DNA of 64,000 nucleotides, from the NCBI GenBank assembly GCA_049687015.1, contig JBAVIP010000063.1, forward strand, positions 10,895 to 74,894. The letters are read 5' to 3'. Of the stretch, positions 42,938 to 51,738 are shown one piece after another (position 1 is the first letter of the stretch; every line of letters starts with the position of its first letter). Below the pieces are notes generated by a model. The model had not been told where the DNA came from and ran no database searches. It was given only the letters and a program-made list of their open reading frames with translations. This DNA comes from Methylotenera_A sp049687015 (GTDB lineage Bacteria; Pseudomonadota; Gammaproteobacteria; Burkholderiales; Methylophilaceae). The position numbers and the translations under genes were made by a program.

Positions 42938-43753
42938 TTACTTGGCCGAGGAAGTTACGCCTGGCACATCAATTTTAGATTTTGCTTTTAAATCTAACAT
43001 CATTTTTTCTAGTTTACGTTGCTGTAATGTACGCTCCAAGCCATCTTTTACCTTGTCGTAGCTTGGTACTTGCGTTGCACGTGAATCAACCAGTTTAATC
43101 ACATGCCAGCCAAATTGTGTTTGCACCGGCGCTGTGGTTATTTCACCTTTTTTCAAGGTAGTCACCGCGTCGCTAAACGGTTTTACCATGCCTGCCGGTG
43201 AGAACCAGCCTAAATCGCCACCTTTTTCTTTAGAGCCTGGGTCAAGTGATTTTTCTTTGGCTAATTTGGCAAAATCGCTGCCTTTAGTAATTTGCGCTAA
43301 AACATCTTTCGCTTCAGCTTCGGTTTTTACCAAAATATGACGTGCACTGTATTCTTTATCGCCTAACTCTTTTTTGTATTGCTCGTATGCATCTTTTTTG
43401 TCAGCTTCGGTCACAGGGTTCTTTTTCATAAAATCAGCCAAAAATGCATTTACAGCTAATTTGCGGTGCCCAAGTTCTTCTGCTGCAATAAAATCCGGCT
43501 GTTTATCAATGCCTAGTTTTTGCGCTTCTTGATAAGCGAGTTCTGTGCCTACAAGCTCGTTAATGATGGCATTTTTTAAACCGTCAGATTGTTTTTGGCC
43601 GTGTGCAAGGGCGTCTTTGGTAATGTAATCCACCCATGATTGTTTAATAGGTTTGCCATTTACTGTGGCGACTGAATCTGCTGCATATAGTGCCGGGGTG
43701 AATGATAATGTTGAAAATGCTGCGAGTGCGATGAATAATTGGTTGATTTTCAT
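42938..43753 (-). CDS. Parvulin-type periplasmic peptidyl-prolyl isomerase
   Basis: A 271-residue protein. Signal peptide (about 1-24), a SurA-N-like helical region, then a single PpiC/rotamase domain (about 128-225). The domain is marked by YSARHILVKTEAEAKDVL, GSDFAKLAKEKSLDPGSKEKGGDLGW (two pieces of one stretch), FGWHVIKL. It helps fold outer-membrane or periplasmic proteins. It is last in yciB-yciI-bolA-ppiC, an arrangement common in betaproteobacteria, and is followed by a strong terminator. Confidence 0.9.
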   Translation of the reverse strand: MKINQLFIALAAFSTLSFTPALYAADSVATVNGKPIKQSWVDYITKDALAHGQKQSDGLKNAIINELVGTELAYQEAQKLGIDKQPDFIAAEELGHRKLAVNAFLADFMKKNPVTEADKKDAYEQYKKELGDKEYSARHILVKTEAEAKDVLAQITKGSDFAKLAKEKSLDPGSKEKGGDLGWFSPAGMVKPFSDAVTTLKKGEITTAPVQTQFGWHVIKLVDSRATQVPSYDKVKDGLERTLQQRKLEKMMLDLKAKSKIDVPGVTSSAK

Positions 43754-43800
43754 TAGAAATCCTTGAAATTAAAAATTTAATCCTGATTAAGTTTATTATG

Positions 43801-44064
43801 TTAAATGGAATCGTCTGGCGAAATTGCAAGTATGCTTATAGCATGAATTTGTTGCGGCATTAAGTCAGTAAGTGCTTGATAAATTAAACGATGTCGCATT
43901 ATCTGCGATTTTTGTGAAAAATGAGAGCTTACTATTTTTATGCCGAAATGTCCACCACTTGTATTGCCTTTGTGGCCCGCATGTAGAGCGCTATTGTCTT
44001 GTATCTCAAGGCTTATCGGGTTAAATGCGGACAATCTGGTTTTTATAGTGTTAATTAAATTCAT
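43801..44064 (-). CDS. bolA: BolA family protein
   Basis: An 87-residue protein. LEIQDNSALHAGHKGN, GGHFGIKIVSS and HRLIYQAL are diagnostic of BolA. Family members partner with monothiol glutaredoxins in iron-sulfur trafficking or act as stress regulators. Which BolA branch this belongs to is not clear by eye. It lies between yciI (26-base gap) and the PPIase (47-base gap). Confidence 0.9.
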   Translation of the reverse strand: MNLINTIKTRLSAFNPISLEIQDNSALHAGHKGNTSGGHFGIKIVSSHFSQKSQIMRHRLIYQALTDLMPQQIHAISILAISPDDSI

Positions 44065-44090
44065 GTAAGTTTTAGCTTAATATCATGCTA

Positions 44091-44390
44091 TTAGGGTAAT
44101 GTTTTGCGAAAAGGTTTCACAATTACGTTTGCATATACACCCACGCTAACAAAAGGGTCGGCTTCAGCCCAGCTTTTTGCAGTGTCTAAATCCGGAAATT
44201 CAGCCACAATCAAACTGCCGCTGAAGCCCGCCGGGCCTGGGTCTGCGCTATCAATGGCAGGGAAAGGCCCGGCCAGTAATAATCTGCCCTGATTCTGTAG
44301 CACTGTAAGTCGCGCCAAATGGCTAGGCCTAGATTCTAAGCGCCTTTCAAGGCTATTTGGTACGTCTTCTGTAATAATTGCATACCACAT
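44091..44390 (-). CDS. yciI: YciI-like protein
   Basis: A 99-residue dimeric alpha/beta protein with the YciI pattern: MWYAIITEDVPNSLERRL, RLLLAGPFP, LIVAEFPDLDTAKSWAEADPF (in pieces) and the catalytic-type His absent or shifted. Function in the family is poorly known; some relatives are dehydrochlorinase-like. It starts 2 bases after yciB, so it is co-translated with it. Confidence 0.88.
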   Translation of the reverse strand: MWYAIITEDVPNSLERRLESRPSHLARLTVLQNQGRLLLAGPFPAIDSADPGPAGFSGSLIVAEFPDLDTAKSWAEADPFVSVGVYANVIVKPFRKTLP

Positions 44391-44392
44391 GT

Positions 44393-44938
44393 TTATTTGC
44401 CTTCGTCCATCGGCTCAATTAAATATTTTCTCAACAGCAAAGTTTGTGCAATAACAAATATAAACATCATGCTGGTCACGCCAAACAATTTGAAATTTAC
44501 CCAGGCGTCCAGGCTGTAATTAAACGCGACGTATAAATTTAAAAAACCCAGCAGTATTAAAAAAATCACCCAGGCCAGATTGAGTTTTTTCCAAACTTTT
44601 GTAGGGGGGCTAAGCATTTTGCCCATCATTTGCCGAATGAAATTTTTCTTAAAAAACAAGTCTGAAATCAATAGAATCGCCGCTAAAAGCCAGTAAAGCA
44701 CAGTCGGCTTCCACATGATATAGGTTTTGTCGTGCAGCAGCAGCGTAATGCCGCCCAGCACGCTGATAATGGCGCCGTTTACCAGCAACATTTTTTCTAT
44801 TTTGCCGTGACGAATTTTACTGTAAATAATCTGCGCGATCGTGGCCATAATGGCGATGGCGGTTGCAAAGAAAATGCCGTAGAACTTAAAGCCCACAAAA
44901 AACAAAATGACGGGAAATAGATCAAATAAAAATTTCAT
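44393..44938 (-). CDS. yciB: Inner-membrane protein YciB (intracellular septation protein A)
   Basis: A 181-residue, five-segment membrane protein. MKFLFDLFPVILFFVGFK, MWKPTVLYWLLAAILL and the W-V-N-F-K-L-F-G region near 145 are typical of YciB/IspZ. In enterobacteria it takes part in envelope and division-site stability. It is the first gene of a four-gene minus-strand run and divergent from the PHP exonuclease gene. Confidence 0.93.
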   Translation of the reverse strand: MKFLFDLFPVILFFVGFKFYGIFFATAIAIMATIAQIIYSKIRHGKIEKMLLVNGAIISVLGGITLLLHDKTYIMWKPTVLYWLLAAILLISDLFFKKNFIRQMMGKMLSPPTKVWKKLNLAWVIFLILLGFLNLYVAFNYSLDAWVNFKLFGVTSMMFIFVIAQTLLLRKYLIEPMDEGK

Positions 44939-45060
44939 GCGGCCCTAGGATGTGAATTAGAGGAGATGCTAAAAGCGTAACTATCAGTAAAGACGGTATT
45001 TTGCTATGATTTGTCAATTAATGCAAAACAGTAATTACAAAACGTTGATAGTTTAATTTT

Positions 45061-45912
45061 ATGGCTGCAAAGATCGATCTACATTGTCATTCCACTATTT
45101 CTGACGGTTTGTTATCGCCACAAGATTTAGTTGCGCACGCAGCAAAAAGCGGCGTAAAAGTGTTGGCGTTGACTGACCACGACGATGTGAGCGGCCTGAA
45201 AGCCGCGCGGGAAGCGGCTCCACAGCATGGCATCCACTTTGTAAACGGCGTAGAAATTTCCGTCACCTGGAAAAAGCGTACATTGCATATTGTGGGTCTG
45301 AAGATCGATTCCGAAAACACAGCCTTAAGAGACGCACTGGCTAAAGTGCGCATCGGACGCGACGAACGTGCGCAGGAAATGGCAGCAGGCTTGGCCAAGG
45401 TGGGGATTGAGGGTGCCTATGAGGGCGCAAAAGCAATCGCTAATCAAAGCATTCTGACGCGCAGCCATTTCGCACAGTTTCTGGTACAAAATGGCCATGT
45501 TAAAGATGTTAAATCCGTATTCAAAAAATATCTCGTCAAGGGTAAACCTGGCTTTGTCGATCACCGATGGATGAGTCTGGAAGAAGCGGTCAGCCTGATT
45601 AGCGCCAGCGGCGGCAGTGCGGTAGTTGCACACCCCGGACGCTATGATTTGGGCACCATTAACATGTTGCTGCTGATGCACGAATTTAGAAGTTACGGCG
45701 GTGCTGCGATTGAAGTGGTGACCGGCAGCCATACGCCGCCACAGTATCAGCAGTTTGCTAAAATCGCGCATAAATTCAGCTTAAAATGTTCCATTGGCTC
45801 CGATTATCACGGGCCAGGTTTGTCTTACATGGCGATGGGCAGTGTGCCTGAGTTGCCGCCAGGTTGCGTGCCAGTTTGGGACGACTGGCAAGAAGCACAG
45901 CACCTCGATTAA
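45061..45912 (+). CDS. rnm: PHP-domain 5'-3' exoribonuclease (RNase AM/TrpH-type)
   Basis: A 283-residue metal-dependent phosphoesterase. Metal motifs are DLHCHSTISDG (about 5-15), ALTDHDDVSG, AHPGRYD and SDYHGPG near the C-terminus. E. coli YciV/RNase AM of this family trims short oligonucleotides and 5' ends of rRNAs. The downstream gene begins in the next base, a common pairing with yciO. Confidence 0.9.
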   Translation: MAAKIDLHCHSTISDGLLSPQDLVAHAAKSGVKVLALTDHDDVSGLKAAREAAPQHGIHFVNGVEISVTWKKRTLHIVGLKIDSENTALRDALAKVRIGRDERAQEMAAGLAKVGIEGAYEGAKAIANQSILTRSHFAQFLVQNGHVKDVKSVFKKYLVKGKPGFVDHRWMSLEEAVSLISASGGSAVVAHPGRYDLGTINMLLLMHEFRSYGGAAIEVVTGSHTPPQYQQFAKIAHKFSLKCSIGSDYHGPGLSYMAMGSVPELPPGCVPVWDDWQEAQHLD

Positions 45913-46536
45913 ATGGCGCAATACTTTGTAATCAATGCCGAAAACCCTCAGGCACGTCTAATAAAACATAGCGTAGAGATTTTGCGTGATGGCGGCGTGA
46001 TTGCTTACCCTACCGATTCCAGCTACGCTCTGGGCTGCATGCTCGGCTTTAAGGATGCGCAAGATAGAATCCGCCAAATTCGTCAGGTAGATGATAGCCA
46101 TCTTTTTACACTGATTTGTCGTAACTTGAGTGAGCTTGCGATATACACACAGGTAGATAATACTCAGTTTCGCTTACTTAAGGCCAACACGCCAGGTGCT
46201 TATACATACATTTTAAAAGCTACGCGTGAAGTGCCACGACGGCTGCAACATGCCAAGCGCAGCGCTGTCGGTATACGTGTGCCGAATCACGCCGTGGTGC
46301 AAGCTTTATTGGACGAACTTGGCGAGCCGCTGCTTAGCATGACTTTGCTGTTGCCAGGTGATGATGAACCACTGAACGAGGCTTGGGAAATTCGTGACAG
46401 ATTAGAACATAACATAGATTTGGTGATTGATTCTGTTACCGGTCATGCGGGCCCTACAACGGTGATTGATTTAACCGGAAGTACACCAGTGCTTATTCGC
46501 CAAGGCGCAGGCAACGCAGCGCCGTTTGGGCTTTAA
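45913..46536 (+). CDS. yciO: YciO: YrdC/Sua5-fold RNA-binding protein
   Basis: A 207-residue YrdC-fold protein. GGVIAYPTDSSYALGCMLG, FTLICRNLSELA, RVPNHAVVQALL and a C-terminal GPTTVIDLTGSTPVLIRQGAG are present. The fold is shared with TsaC/Sua5, which makes threonylcarbamoyl-AMP. The YciO branch is more likely from length, context after the PHP exonuclease and the DSSYALGC variant of the motif; TsaC cannot be ruled out. Confidence 0.85.
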   Translation: MAQYFVINAENPQARLIKHSVEILRDGGVIAYPTDSSYALGCMLGFKDAQDRIRQIRQVDDSHLFTLICRNLSELAIYTQVDNTQFRLLKANTPGAYTYILKATREVPRRLQHAKRSAVGIRVPNHAVVQALLDELGEPLLSMTLLLPGDDEPLNEAWEIRDRLEHNIDLVIDSVTGHAGPTTVIDLTGSTPVLIRQGAGNAAPFGL

Positions 46537-46571
46537 TAATTTTTAGATTCGAACTTTGAAGAAAGAAAAGC

Positions 46572-47210
46572 ATGGAACTTAACGTCATACAAAAAATTGC
46601 TGTTTATGCGCTGCCGATTTTGTTTGCGATCACCGTGCATGAGGCTGCACACGGCTATGTTGCCAAATATTTTGGCGATTTAACTGCCGAAAGATTAGGG
46701 CGTATTAGTCTAAATCCGCTTAAGCATATAGACCCATTCGGCACGATTTTATTACCTGTTATCACTGTTATCTTAGGTGGCATTTTATTTGGCTGGGCAA
46801 AGCCAGTGCCCGTTAATTTTGCTAATTTGCGTAACCCTAAAAAAGACATGTTATGGGTGGCTGCCGCAGGCCCTGCCTCAAATTTGGTGATGGCGATTTT
46901 TTGGGCAATTTTGCTTAATTATTCCAAAAGCGCACCAGAAAGCGCTGCTTATTTTCTAGCGGAAATGAGCGGCGCGGGTATTAGTATTAATCTGGTGTTA
47001 ATGGTGCTTAATTTGCTACCCATGCCGCCGCTAGATGGCGGTCGCATTGCGGTCAGTTTATTGCCTCACAGCTTGGCAATTAAGCTGGCAAGCATCGAGC
47101 AGTATGGTTTTATGATTTTAATCTTGCTGATGTTTACAGGCATTTTGGGCAAAATCATTTTCCCTTTTATTAATTTTTTTGAACAAATCATTTTGCGCGT
47201 CTTCACCTAA
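46572..47210 (+). CDS. Site-2 protease (M50) family membrane protease
   Basis: A 212-residue, short S2P-type intramembrane metalloprotease. Zinc motif VHEAAHGY (HExxH, about 19-24) and the distal Asp motif MPPLDGGRI (about 150) are both present, with five to six membrane segments. There is no PDZ domain. Family members cleave membrane-bound anti-sigma factors or other substrates; the target here is unknown. It lies between yciO and trpS. Confidence 0.9.
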   Translation: MELNVIQKIAVYALPILFAITVHEAAHGYVAKYFGDLTAERLGRISLNPLKHIDPFGTILLPVITVILGGILFGWAKPVPVNFANLRNPKKDMLWVAAAGPASNLVMAIFWAILLNYSKSAPESAAYFLAEMSGAGISINLVLMVLNLLPMPPLDGGRIAVSLLPHSLAIKLASIEQYGFMILILLMFTGILGKIIFPFINFFEQIILRVFT

Positions 47211-47293
47211 TATTTAATTAGATGGAAAACAAATGGGTATAAGCAATTATTTGTATAATAACCAAATTATTTTAATAAGAATTAGGTCATCAC

Positions 47294-48496
47294 ATGGCGG
47301 TTGAACGCGTTTTATCGGGCATGCGCCCCACAGGCAGCTTGCATCTTGGGCATTACAACGGCGTACTCAAAAACTGGATTAAGCTGCAGCACGAGCATGA
47401 ATGCTTGTTTTTCGTGGCCGATTGGCACGCACTCACAACGCATTACGATACGCCGGAAATCATCGAAGAAAGCGTGTGGGAGATGGTGATTGACTGGCTG
47501 GCAGCAGGTGTTGACCCTGCCAATGCCACGATTTTCATTCAATCGCGCGTACCGGAACATGCCGAATTATTTACGTTATTATCAATGATAACGCCATTGA
47601 GCTGGCTAGAACGTGTGCCTACTTACAAAGACCAGCAAGAAAAATTAGCCAGTAAAGATTTATCCACCTACGGTTTTTTAGGTTACCCTTTGCTACAAAG
47701 TGCAGATATTCTTATCTACAAAGCCACACAAGTACCGGTGGGCGAAGACCAAATCCCGCACATAGAATTTACGCGTGAAATCGCGCGCCGGTTTAACCAT
47801 ATTTACGGCAAAGAAACAGGCTTTGAAGAAAAAGCCGAAGCGGCGATTAAAAAACTAGGCGGTAAAAAAGGTGCGCTTTATGAGGAAATGCGTAGCGCCT
47901 ATCAACAAAATGGCGATGAAGAAGCGCTGGAATCCGCGCGGGCATTGATAGAAGAGCAACAGGGTATGAGTATGGGTGATAAAGAGCGCTTGCTGGGTTA
48001 TCTGGAAGGCGGCGGCAAAATGATACTGCTAGAGCCCGATTACAGACTGATGCCAGCCTCGAAAATGACGGGGCTGGATGGGCAGAAAATGTCCAAGTCT
48101 TACAATAACACCATTTCTCTGCGTGAAAATCCTGATGTAATTGCCAAAAAAATCAAAACCATGCCGACCGACCCTGCGCGTATTCGCCGTACTGATCCGG
48201 GCGACCCTGCCAAATGCCCGGTGTGGCAGCTGCACGAAATCTATTCTGAGCAAACTACTAAAGACTGGGTGCAAATGGGCTGCAAAGGCGCATCCATTGG
48301 CTGCATCGAGTGCAAACAACCGGTGATTGAAGGCGTGCTGAAAGAACTCAAGCCGATTCAGGAGCGTGCTGCGCAGTATGCCGAAGACCCAACCTTAGTC
48401 AAAAACATCGTTGCCGAAGGCTGCGAAAAAGCCCGCAAACTTGCGCGTGAGACCATGCGCGATGTGCGTGATGCGATGGGGTTGAATTATAGCTAA
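47294..48496 (+). CDS. trpS: Tryptophanyl-tRNA synthetase with four-Cys cluster motif
   Basis: Charges tRNA-Trp. Class I motifs are HLGH (about 17-20) and KMSKS (about 264-268). At 400 residues it is longer than the E. coli enzyme (334). Cysteines 308, 330, 337 and 340 form C-x21-C-x6-C-x2-C, nearly the C-x22-C-x6-C-x2-C that binds a 4Fe-4S cluster in the Thermotoga maritima enzyme. The insertion before it is highly charged. It is preceded by an AT-rich 83-base spacer. Confidence 0.95.
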   Translation: MAVERVLSGMRPTGSLHLGHYNGVLKNWIKLQHEHECLFFVADWHALTTHYDTPEIIEESVWEMVIDWLAAGVDPANATIFIQSRVPEHAELFTLLSMITPLSWLERVPTYKDQQEKLASKDLSTYGFLGYPLLQSADILIYKATQVPVGEDQIPHIEFTREIARRFNHIYGKETGFEEKAEAAIKKLGGKKGALYEEMRSAYQQNGDEEALESARALIEEQQGMSMGDKERLLGYLEGGGKMILLEPDYRLMPASKMTGLDGQKMSKSYNNTISLRENPDVIAKKIKTMPTDPARIRRTDPGDPAKCPVWQLHEIYSEQTTKDWVQMGCKGASIGCIECKQPVIEGVLKELKPIQERAAQYAEDPTLVKNIVAEGCEKARKLARETMRDVRDAMGLNYS

Positions 48497-48520
48497 CCAT
48501 TAGGCAGGCATAATAATTTA

Positions 48521-48859
48521 ATGAAAAAATTCAGATTCATTCTTTTTTTTGTAATTATATCTATTACGGCTACCCTGTTATCTGTATTTTATCAGCGGTT
48601 GAGCAGTGAGATTGTTCAATGGGGTAATCTGTGTGGTGCGGCAGACTTCCTCAATTGTTATCACCCCAACCTATCTGGTGGCTTTCCATTCGCATTTATA
48701 TTTGATCGACCTGGTGTGTCCGTGGAATATAAATTGAGCTTTGGTGAAGATGAATTCAGGTGGTATCCATTTTTGACGGATATTTGGTTTTATTTTGTAA
48801 TGTTTATTTTTTCTTATTTCGTACTTAAAAAGTTGCGAAAAGACGAATGGTCAACCTAG
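48521..48859 (+). CDS. Hypothetical small membrane protein
   Basis: A 112-residue protein with an N-terminal membrane segment (about 5-25), a loop with two cysteines (LCGAADFLNCYHP) and a second membrane segment (about 88-104). The loop between would be periplasmic, where the Cys pair could form a disulfide. No family is recognised. The stop codon abuts a REP element, which together with the isolated position suggests accessory DNA. Confidence 0.6.
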   Translation: MKKFRFILFFVIISITATLLSVFYQRLSSEIVQWGNLCGAADFLNCYHPNLSGGFPFAFIFDRPGVSVEYKLSFGEDEFRWYPFLTDIWFYFVMFIFSYFVLKKLRKDEWST

Positions 48860-48890
48860 GGCGCAATGTGCTGCTGGTATTGCTCCCTAC
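48860..48890 (-). repeat. Degenerate GTAG-headed REP (family A, copy 4)
   Basis: GGCGCAATG (48860-48868) and TATTGCTCC (48878-48886), then CTAC. This is the same design as the three copies near 21 kb but with mismatched arms. It begins directly at the stop codon of the small membrane protein gene. Confidence 0.55.
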
Positions 48891-48900
48891 AAGTATTAAA

Positions 48901-48931
48901 CCTTGATTCCGCTTTGCTCCATCAAGGCTAC
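48901..48931 (-). repeat. GTAG-headed REP-like palindrome (family B)
   Basis: CCTTGAT (48901-48907) and ATCAAGG (48921-48927) form a perfect stem with a 13-base loop, then CTAC; on the minus strand it begins GTAG. The loop GGAGCAAAGCGGA is like a dispersed repeat known from many proteobacteria. It sits 10 bases from copy 4, ahead of the scpA ribosome binding site. Confidence 0.6.
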
Positions 48932-48955
48932 GTTTATTAAATTAAGGTAACTTAT

Positions 48956-49738
48956 TTGTTAGTATCGACAAACGAAATCAAAATCAAAGGCGAGTTGCTC
49001 AACGAGCTGCCGCATGATTTATACATTCCGCCGGACGCGCTGGAGGTGTATTTAGAGGCATTTGAAGGTCCGCTCGATTTGCTGCTTTACCTTATCCGCA
49101 AGCACAATCTGGATATTCTCGACATTCCCATGGCGCAATTGACTGCGCAATATATGGTGTATGTGGAGAAAATGAAGGTGATTAAGCTGGAATTAGCGGC
49201 GGATTATTTGCTGATGTCGGCGATGTTGATAGAGATTAAATCGCGCATGTTGCTGCCCAAACCTGCCGAAATTGCCGAGGAAGATGATCCGCGTGCCGAA
49301 CTGGTGCGCCGATTGATGGAATATGAGGCGATTAAACTCGCTGCGCAGCGATTGGATGGAATGCCCAAAGTAGGCGAGGAAATTGCTGTGGCGGCAGCGT
49401 ATTATCAGCATATCAGCGAGATCAAACCGCCCGAAGTAAGTCTGGATGAATTGGTCGAGGCTTGGCGTAATGTGTTAAAGCGTGCCAAACTCAATTCGCA
49501 TCACAAAATCGGCAAGGCAGAATTATCTGTCCGTGAGCATATGAGCCAGATTCTGCGGCGTTTGAAGGCTGACGGTATGGTAGAGTTTTCGGCTTTGTTT
49601 GATATAGCGACTGAAGGCTTACCTAAGCTAGTGGTAAATTTTTTGGCGATTCTGGAACTGGCGAAAGAAGGCCTGATTCGCATCACGCAGCAGCAGGCGT
49701 TTTCACCGATTTATCTTCAGGCGAATGTTAGTGAATGA
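48956..49738 (+). CDS. scpA: Segregation and condensation protein A
   Basis: Kleisin of the bacterial SMC condensin. It has 260 residues. The N-terminal FEGPLDLLLYLIRKHNLDIL and the C-terminal winged helix (AILELAKEGLIRITQQ) are present, with the usual acidic middle. The start is a TTG with AAGG 8 bases upstream. It overlaps scpB by 4 bases. The two REP elements lie just before it. Confidence 0.94.
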   Translation: MLVSTNEIKIKGELLNELPHDLYIPPDALEVYLEAFEGPLDLLLYLIRKHNLDILDIPMAQLTAQYMVYVEKMKVIKLELAADYLLMSAMLIEIKSRMLLPKPAEIAEEDDPRAELVRRLMEYEAIKLAAQRLDGMPKVGEEIAVAAAYYQHISEIKPPEVSLDELVEAWRNVLKRAKLNSHHKIGKAELSVREHMSQILRRLKADGMVEFSALFDIATEGLPKLVVNFLAILELAKEGLIRITQQQAFSPIYLQANVSE

Positions 49739-50292
49739 GTATGAAAGAACCTGAAAATATCACCGAAATGAAACAAATTTTAGAGGCCGCACTGCTTACT
49801 GCAGGACAGCCGTTGAGCTTGGATGATATGTTGAAGCTGTTTGCAGGCCGTATGGAACGTACGACTTTGCGCATGTTGCTGGATGAGTTAAAACAGGATT
49901 GGGCAGAAAAAACGCTGGAGCTGGTGCAAGTGGCGACGGGTTATCGCTTTCAAGCCAAGTCACAATTTAGTGAATTTATTGTGCGATTAAACCCGGAGCG
50001 TCAAACAAAATACTCGCGCGCAGTGATGGAAACCCTAGCGATTATTGCTTATAGACAGCCAGTGACACGTGGCGACATTGAGCAAATCCGCGGTGTTGCG
50101 GTTAACCCCAATGTGATGCGCCAATTGCAGGAGCGCGATTGGATTGATGTGGTCGGTCAGCGCGAAGTGCCAGGGCGGCCATCACTATATGCAACGACCA
50201 AGCACTTTTTGGATGACCTTAATTTGCGTTCTTTAGCAGAACTGCCGCCTATGGATGATTTTAGTCAAGCTGAAATTCCGCTAGAAAATTAA
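49735..50292 (+). CDS. scpB: Segregation and condensation protein B
   Basis: Dimeric winged-helix partner of ScpA. It has 185 residues. LEAALLTAGQPLSLDDML, RAVMETLAIIAYRQPVTRGDIE and GRPSLYATTKHFLDDLNL (pieces of longer stretches) are diagnostic. Its start overlaps the scpA stop codon. rluB follows after 54 bases, the common scpA-scpB-rluB order. Confidence 0.95.
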   Translation: MSMKEPENITEMKQILEAALLTAGQPLSLDDMLKLFAGRMERTTLRMLLDELKQDWAEKTLELVQVATGYRFQAKSQFSEFIVRLNPERQTKYSRAVMETLAIIAYRQPVTRGDIEQIRGVAVNPNVMRQLQERDWIDVVGQREVPGRPSLYATTKHFLDDLNLRSLAELPPMDDFSQAEIPLEN

Positions 50293-50346
50293 AAGTTTAG
50301 CTGTAACTGCTGTAAAATGCACTATTGCAATCAATAAGTTATCAAT

Positions 50347-51468
50347 ATGGCACGTCCCTTTAAGCAACAGCGCGATCCACAGGCGATTCCACGCCGGCCA
50401 AAAACCAACTTCACCAAATTAGAAGCAGACCCAAACGCGCCGCCAGAACCCACACAGCGCTTACATAAGCTGTTAGCACTGGCTGGCTTAGGCTCGCGCC
50501 GCGATATGGAAGAACTGATTGCCAGCGGCCGTATTACCATTAACGGCGAAACGGCCAAAGTGGGCGCAGCTGTGACGCAACATGATGTGGTGCGCCTGGA
50601 TAGTCGCCCATTGCGCCTGCCGTTTGAGGCCGAGCTGCCGCAAGTGCTGATTTACCATAAGCCGGAAGGCGAGATTGTGAGCCAGGACGACCCGGAAGGC
50701 CGCGCCAGCGTATTCGACAAACTGCCGCGCATCAAGCAGGGCAAGTGGATTGCCATCGGCAGGCTGGATATGAATACCAGCGGCTTGCTGATATTCACCA
50801 ATTCTGGCGAGTTGGCCAACCGCTTTATGCACCCACGCTATGAAGTTGAGCGTGAATACGCGGTGCGGATTTTTGGCGAACTGACCGAAGGCCAAATGCT
50901 GCAGCTCACACAGGGTATTGAGTTGGAGGACGGCCCTGCCAGCTTTAACAGTATTAGCCCGCAAGGCGGCGAGGGCGCCAATCATTGGTATCAAGTAGTG
51001 ATTAAAGAAGGCCGTAACCGCGAGGTGAGACGCTTGTTTGAGGCATTTCAGTTGCCCGTGAGCCGCCTCATGCGTGTGCGCTTTGGCCCGGTGAATCTGC
51101 CGCCTCGCGTTAAACGCGGGCAAATGCTCAAGCTGGAGCAAAAGCAAGTGGTGGAGTTGCTGGAATGGGCTGGCTTGCCTGTGCCAAAAACGCCAATGAG
51201 ACAGCTTAATCAGCGCGAAAAAGATAAAGCCACGACGGTATTTATGCCAAAAGTGCGAAAACAAAGAGCGAGCGCATTAGATAGAAAGCCGCGCGTAGCG
51301 GTTGAAGGCGAAGCTAGGCCTTATCGCGGTAAAGCAGATGCTGAGCGTAACTCGGCAACTAAAAAACCTGCGCCCAGAAAATCAGAAAACCGTCGCGTGC
51401 GGCAGACCAGCGATTTGACCGCGCCCAAAATGCAGAAGAAAAGCGATAGGAACAGAGGGCGAGGTTAG
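50347..51468 (+). CDS. rluB: 23S rRNA pseudouridine synthase RluB
   Basis: Pseudouridylates the 23S rRNA helix 80/92 region. It has 373 residues. S4 domain (about 35-95; KLLALAGLGSRRDMEELIASG), catalytic Asp in GRLDMNTSGLLIFTN near 140, and EGRNREVRRLFEAF. A Lys/Arg-rich, low-complexity tail (about 290-373) is longer than in many homologues and probably binds RNA. It is the last gene of this plus-strand block. Confidence 0.94.
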   Translation: MARPFKQQRDPQAIPRRPKTNFTKLEADPNAPPEPTQRLHKLLALAGLGSRRDMEELIASGRITINGETAKVGAAVTQHDVVRLDSRPLRLPFEAELPQVLIYHKPEGEIVSQDDPEGRASVFDKLPRIKQGKWIAIGRLDMNTSGLLIFTNSGELANRFMHPRYEVEREYAVRIFGELTEGQMLQLTQGIELEDGPASFNSISPQGGEGANHWYQVVIKEGRNREVRRLFEAFQLPVSRLMRVRFGPVNLPPRVKRGQMLKLEQKQVVELLEWAGLPVPKTPMRQLNQREKDKATTVFMPKVRKQRASALDRKPRVAVEGEARPYRGKADAERNSATKKPAPRKSENRRVRQTSDLTAPKMQKKSDRNRGRG

Positions 51469-51495
51469 GATTGTTCTTGAATGTTTATGGGGAAT

Positions 51496-51729
51496 TTATT
51501 TAGACTTGTTTGGTGGGCAAATAAACTCACATTTCTGCCCACTACGTCCAACCCAGCTACCGTCTAGGCATTGCTTGGCATCCTGAGCACATGCGATTTG
51601 ATTGTCTGATTGTGGTGTAGATTCATCAATGCGTTCGGGCGGACCGATAAGCCGAGGCTGTGTAGGGGCCTCTACTTTTGAGCATCCTGTCAGAAAAACA
51701 ATCAATATCAGCAGTGCAAGCTTGTGCAT
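51496..51729 (-). CDS. Small lipoprotein, function unknown
   Basis: A 77-residue protein with a short signal peptide and lipobox FLTGC (Cys16). The mature part has three or four cysteines in the last 30 residues (ACAQDAKQCLDGSW, GQKCEFICPP), suggesting a small disulfide-bonded domain. It lies 9 bases after prmB on the same strand, so it is the tail of the arsC-like-dapE-prmB run. No family is recognised. Confidence 0.65.
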   Translation of the reverse strand: MHKLALLILIVFLTGCSKVEAPTQPRLIGPPERIDESTPQSDNQIACAQDAKQCLDGSWVGRSGQKCEFICPPNKSK

Positions 51730-51738
51730 AACTTTTCC

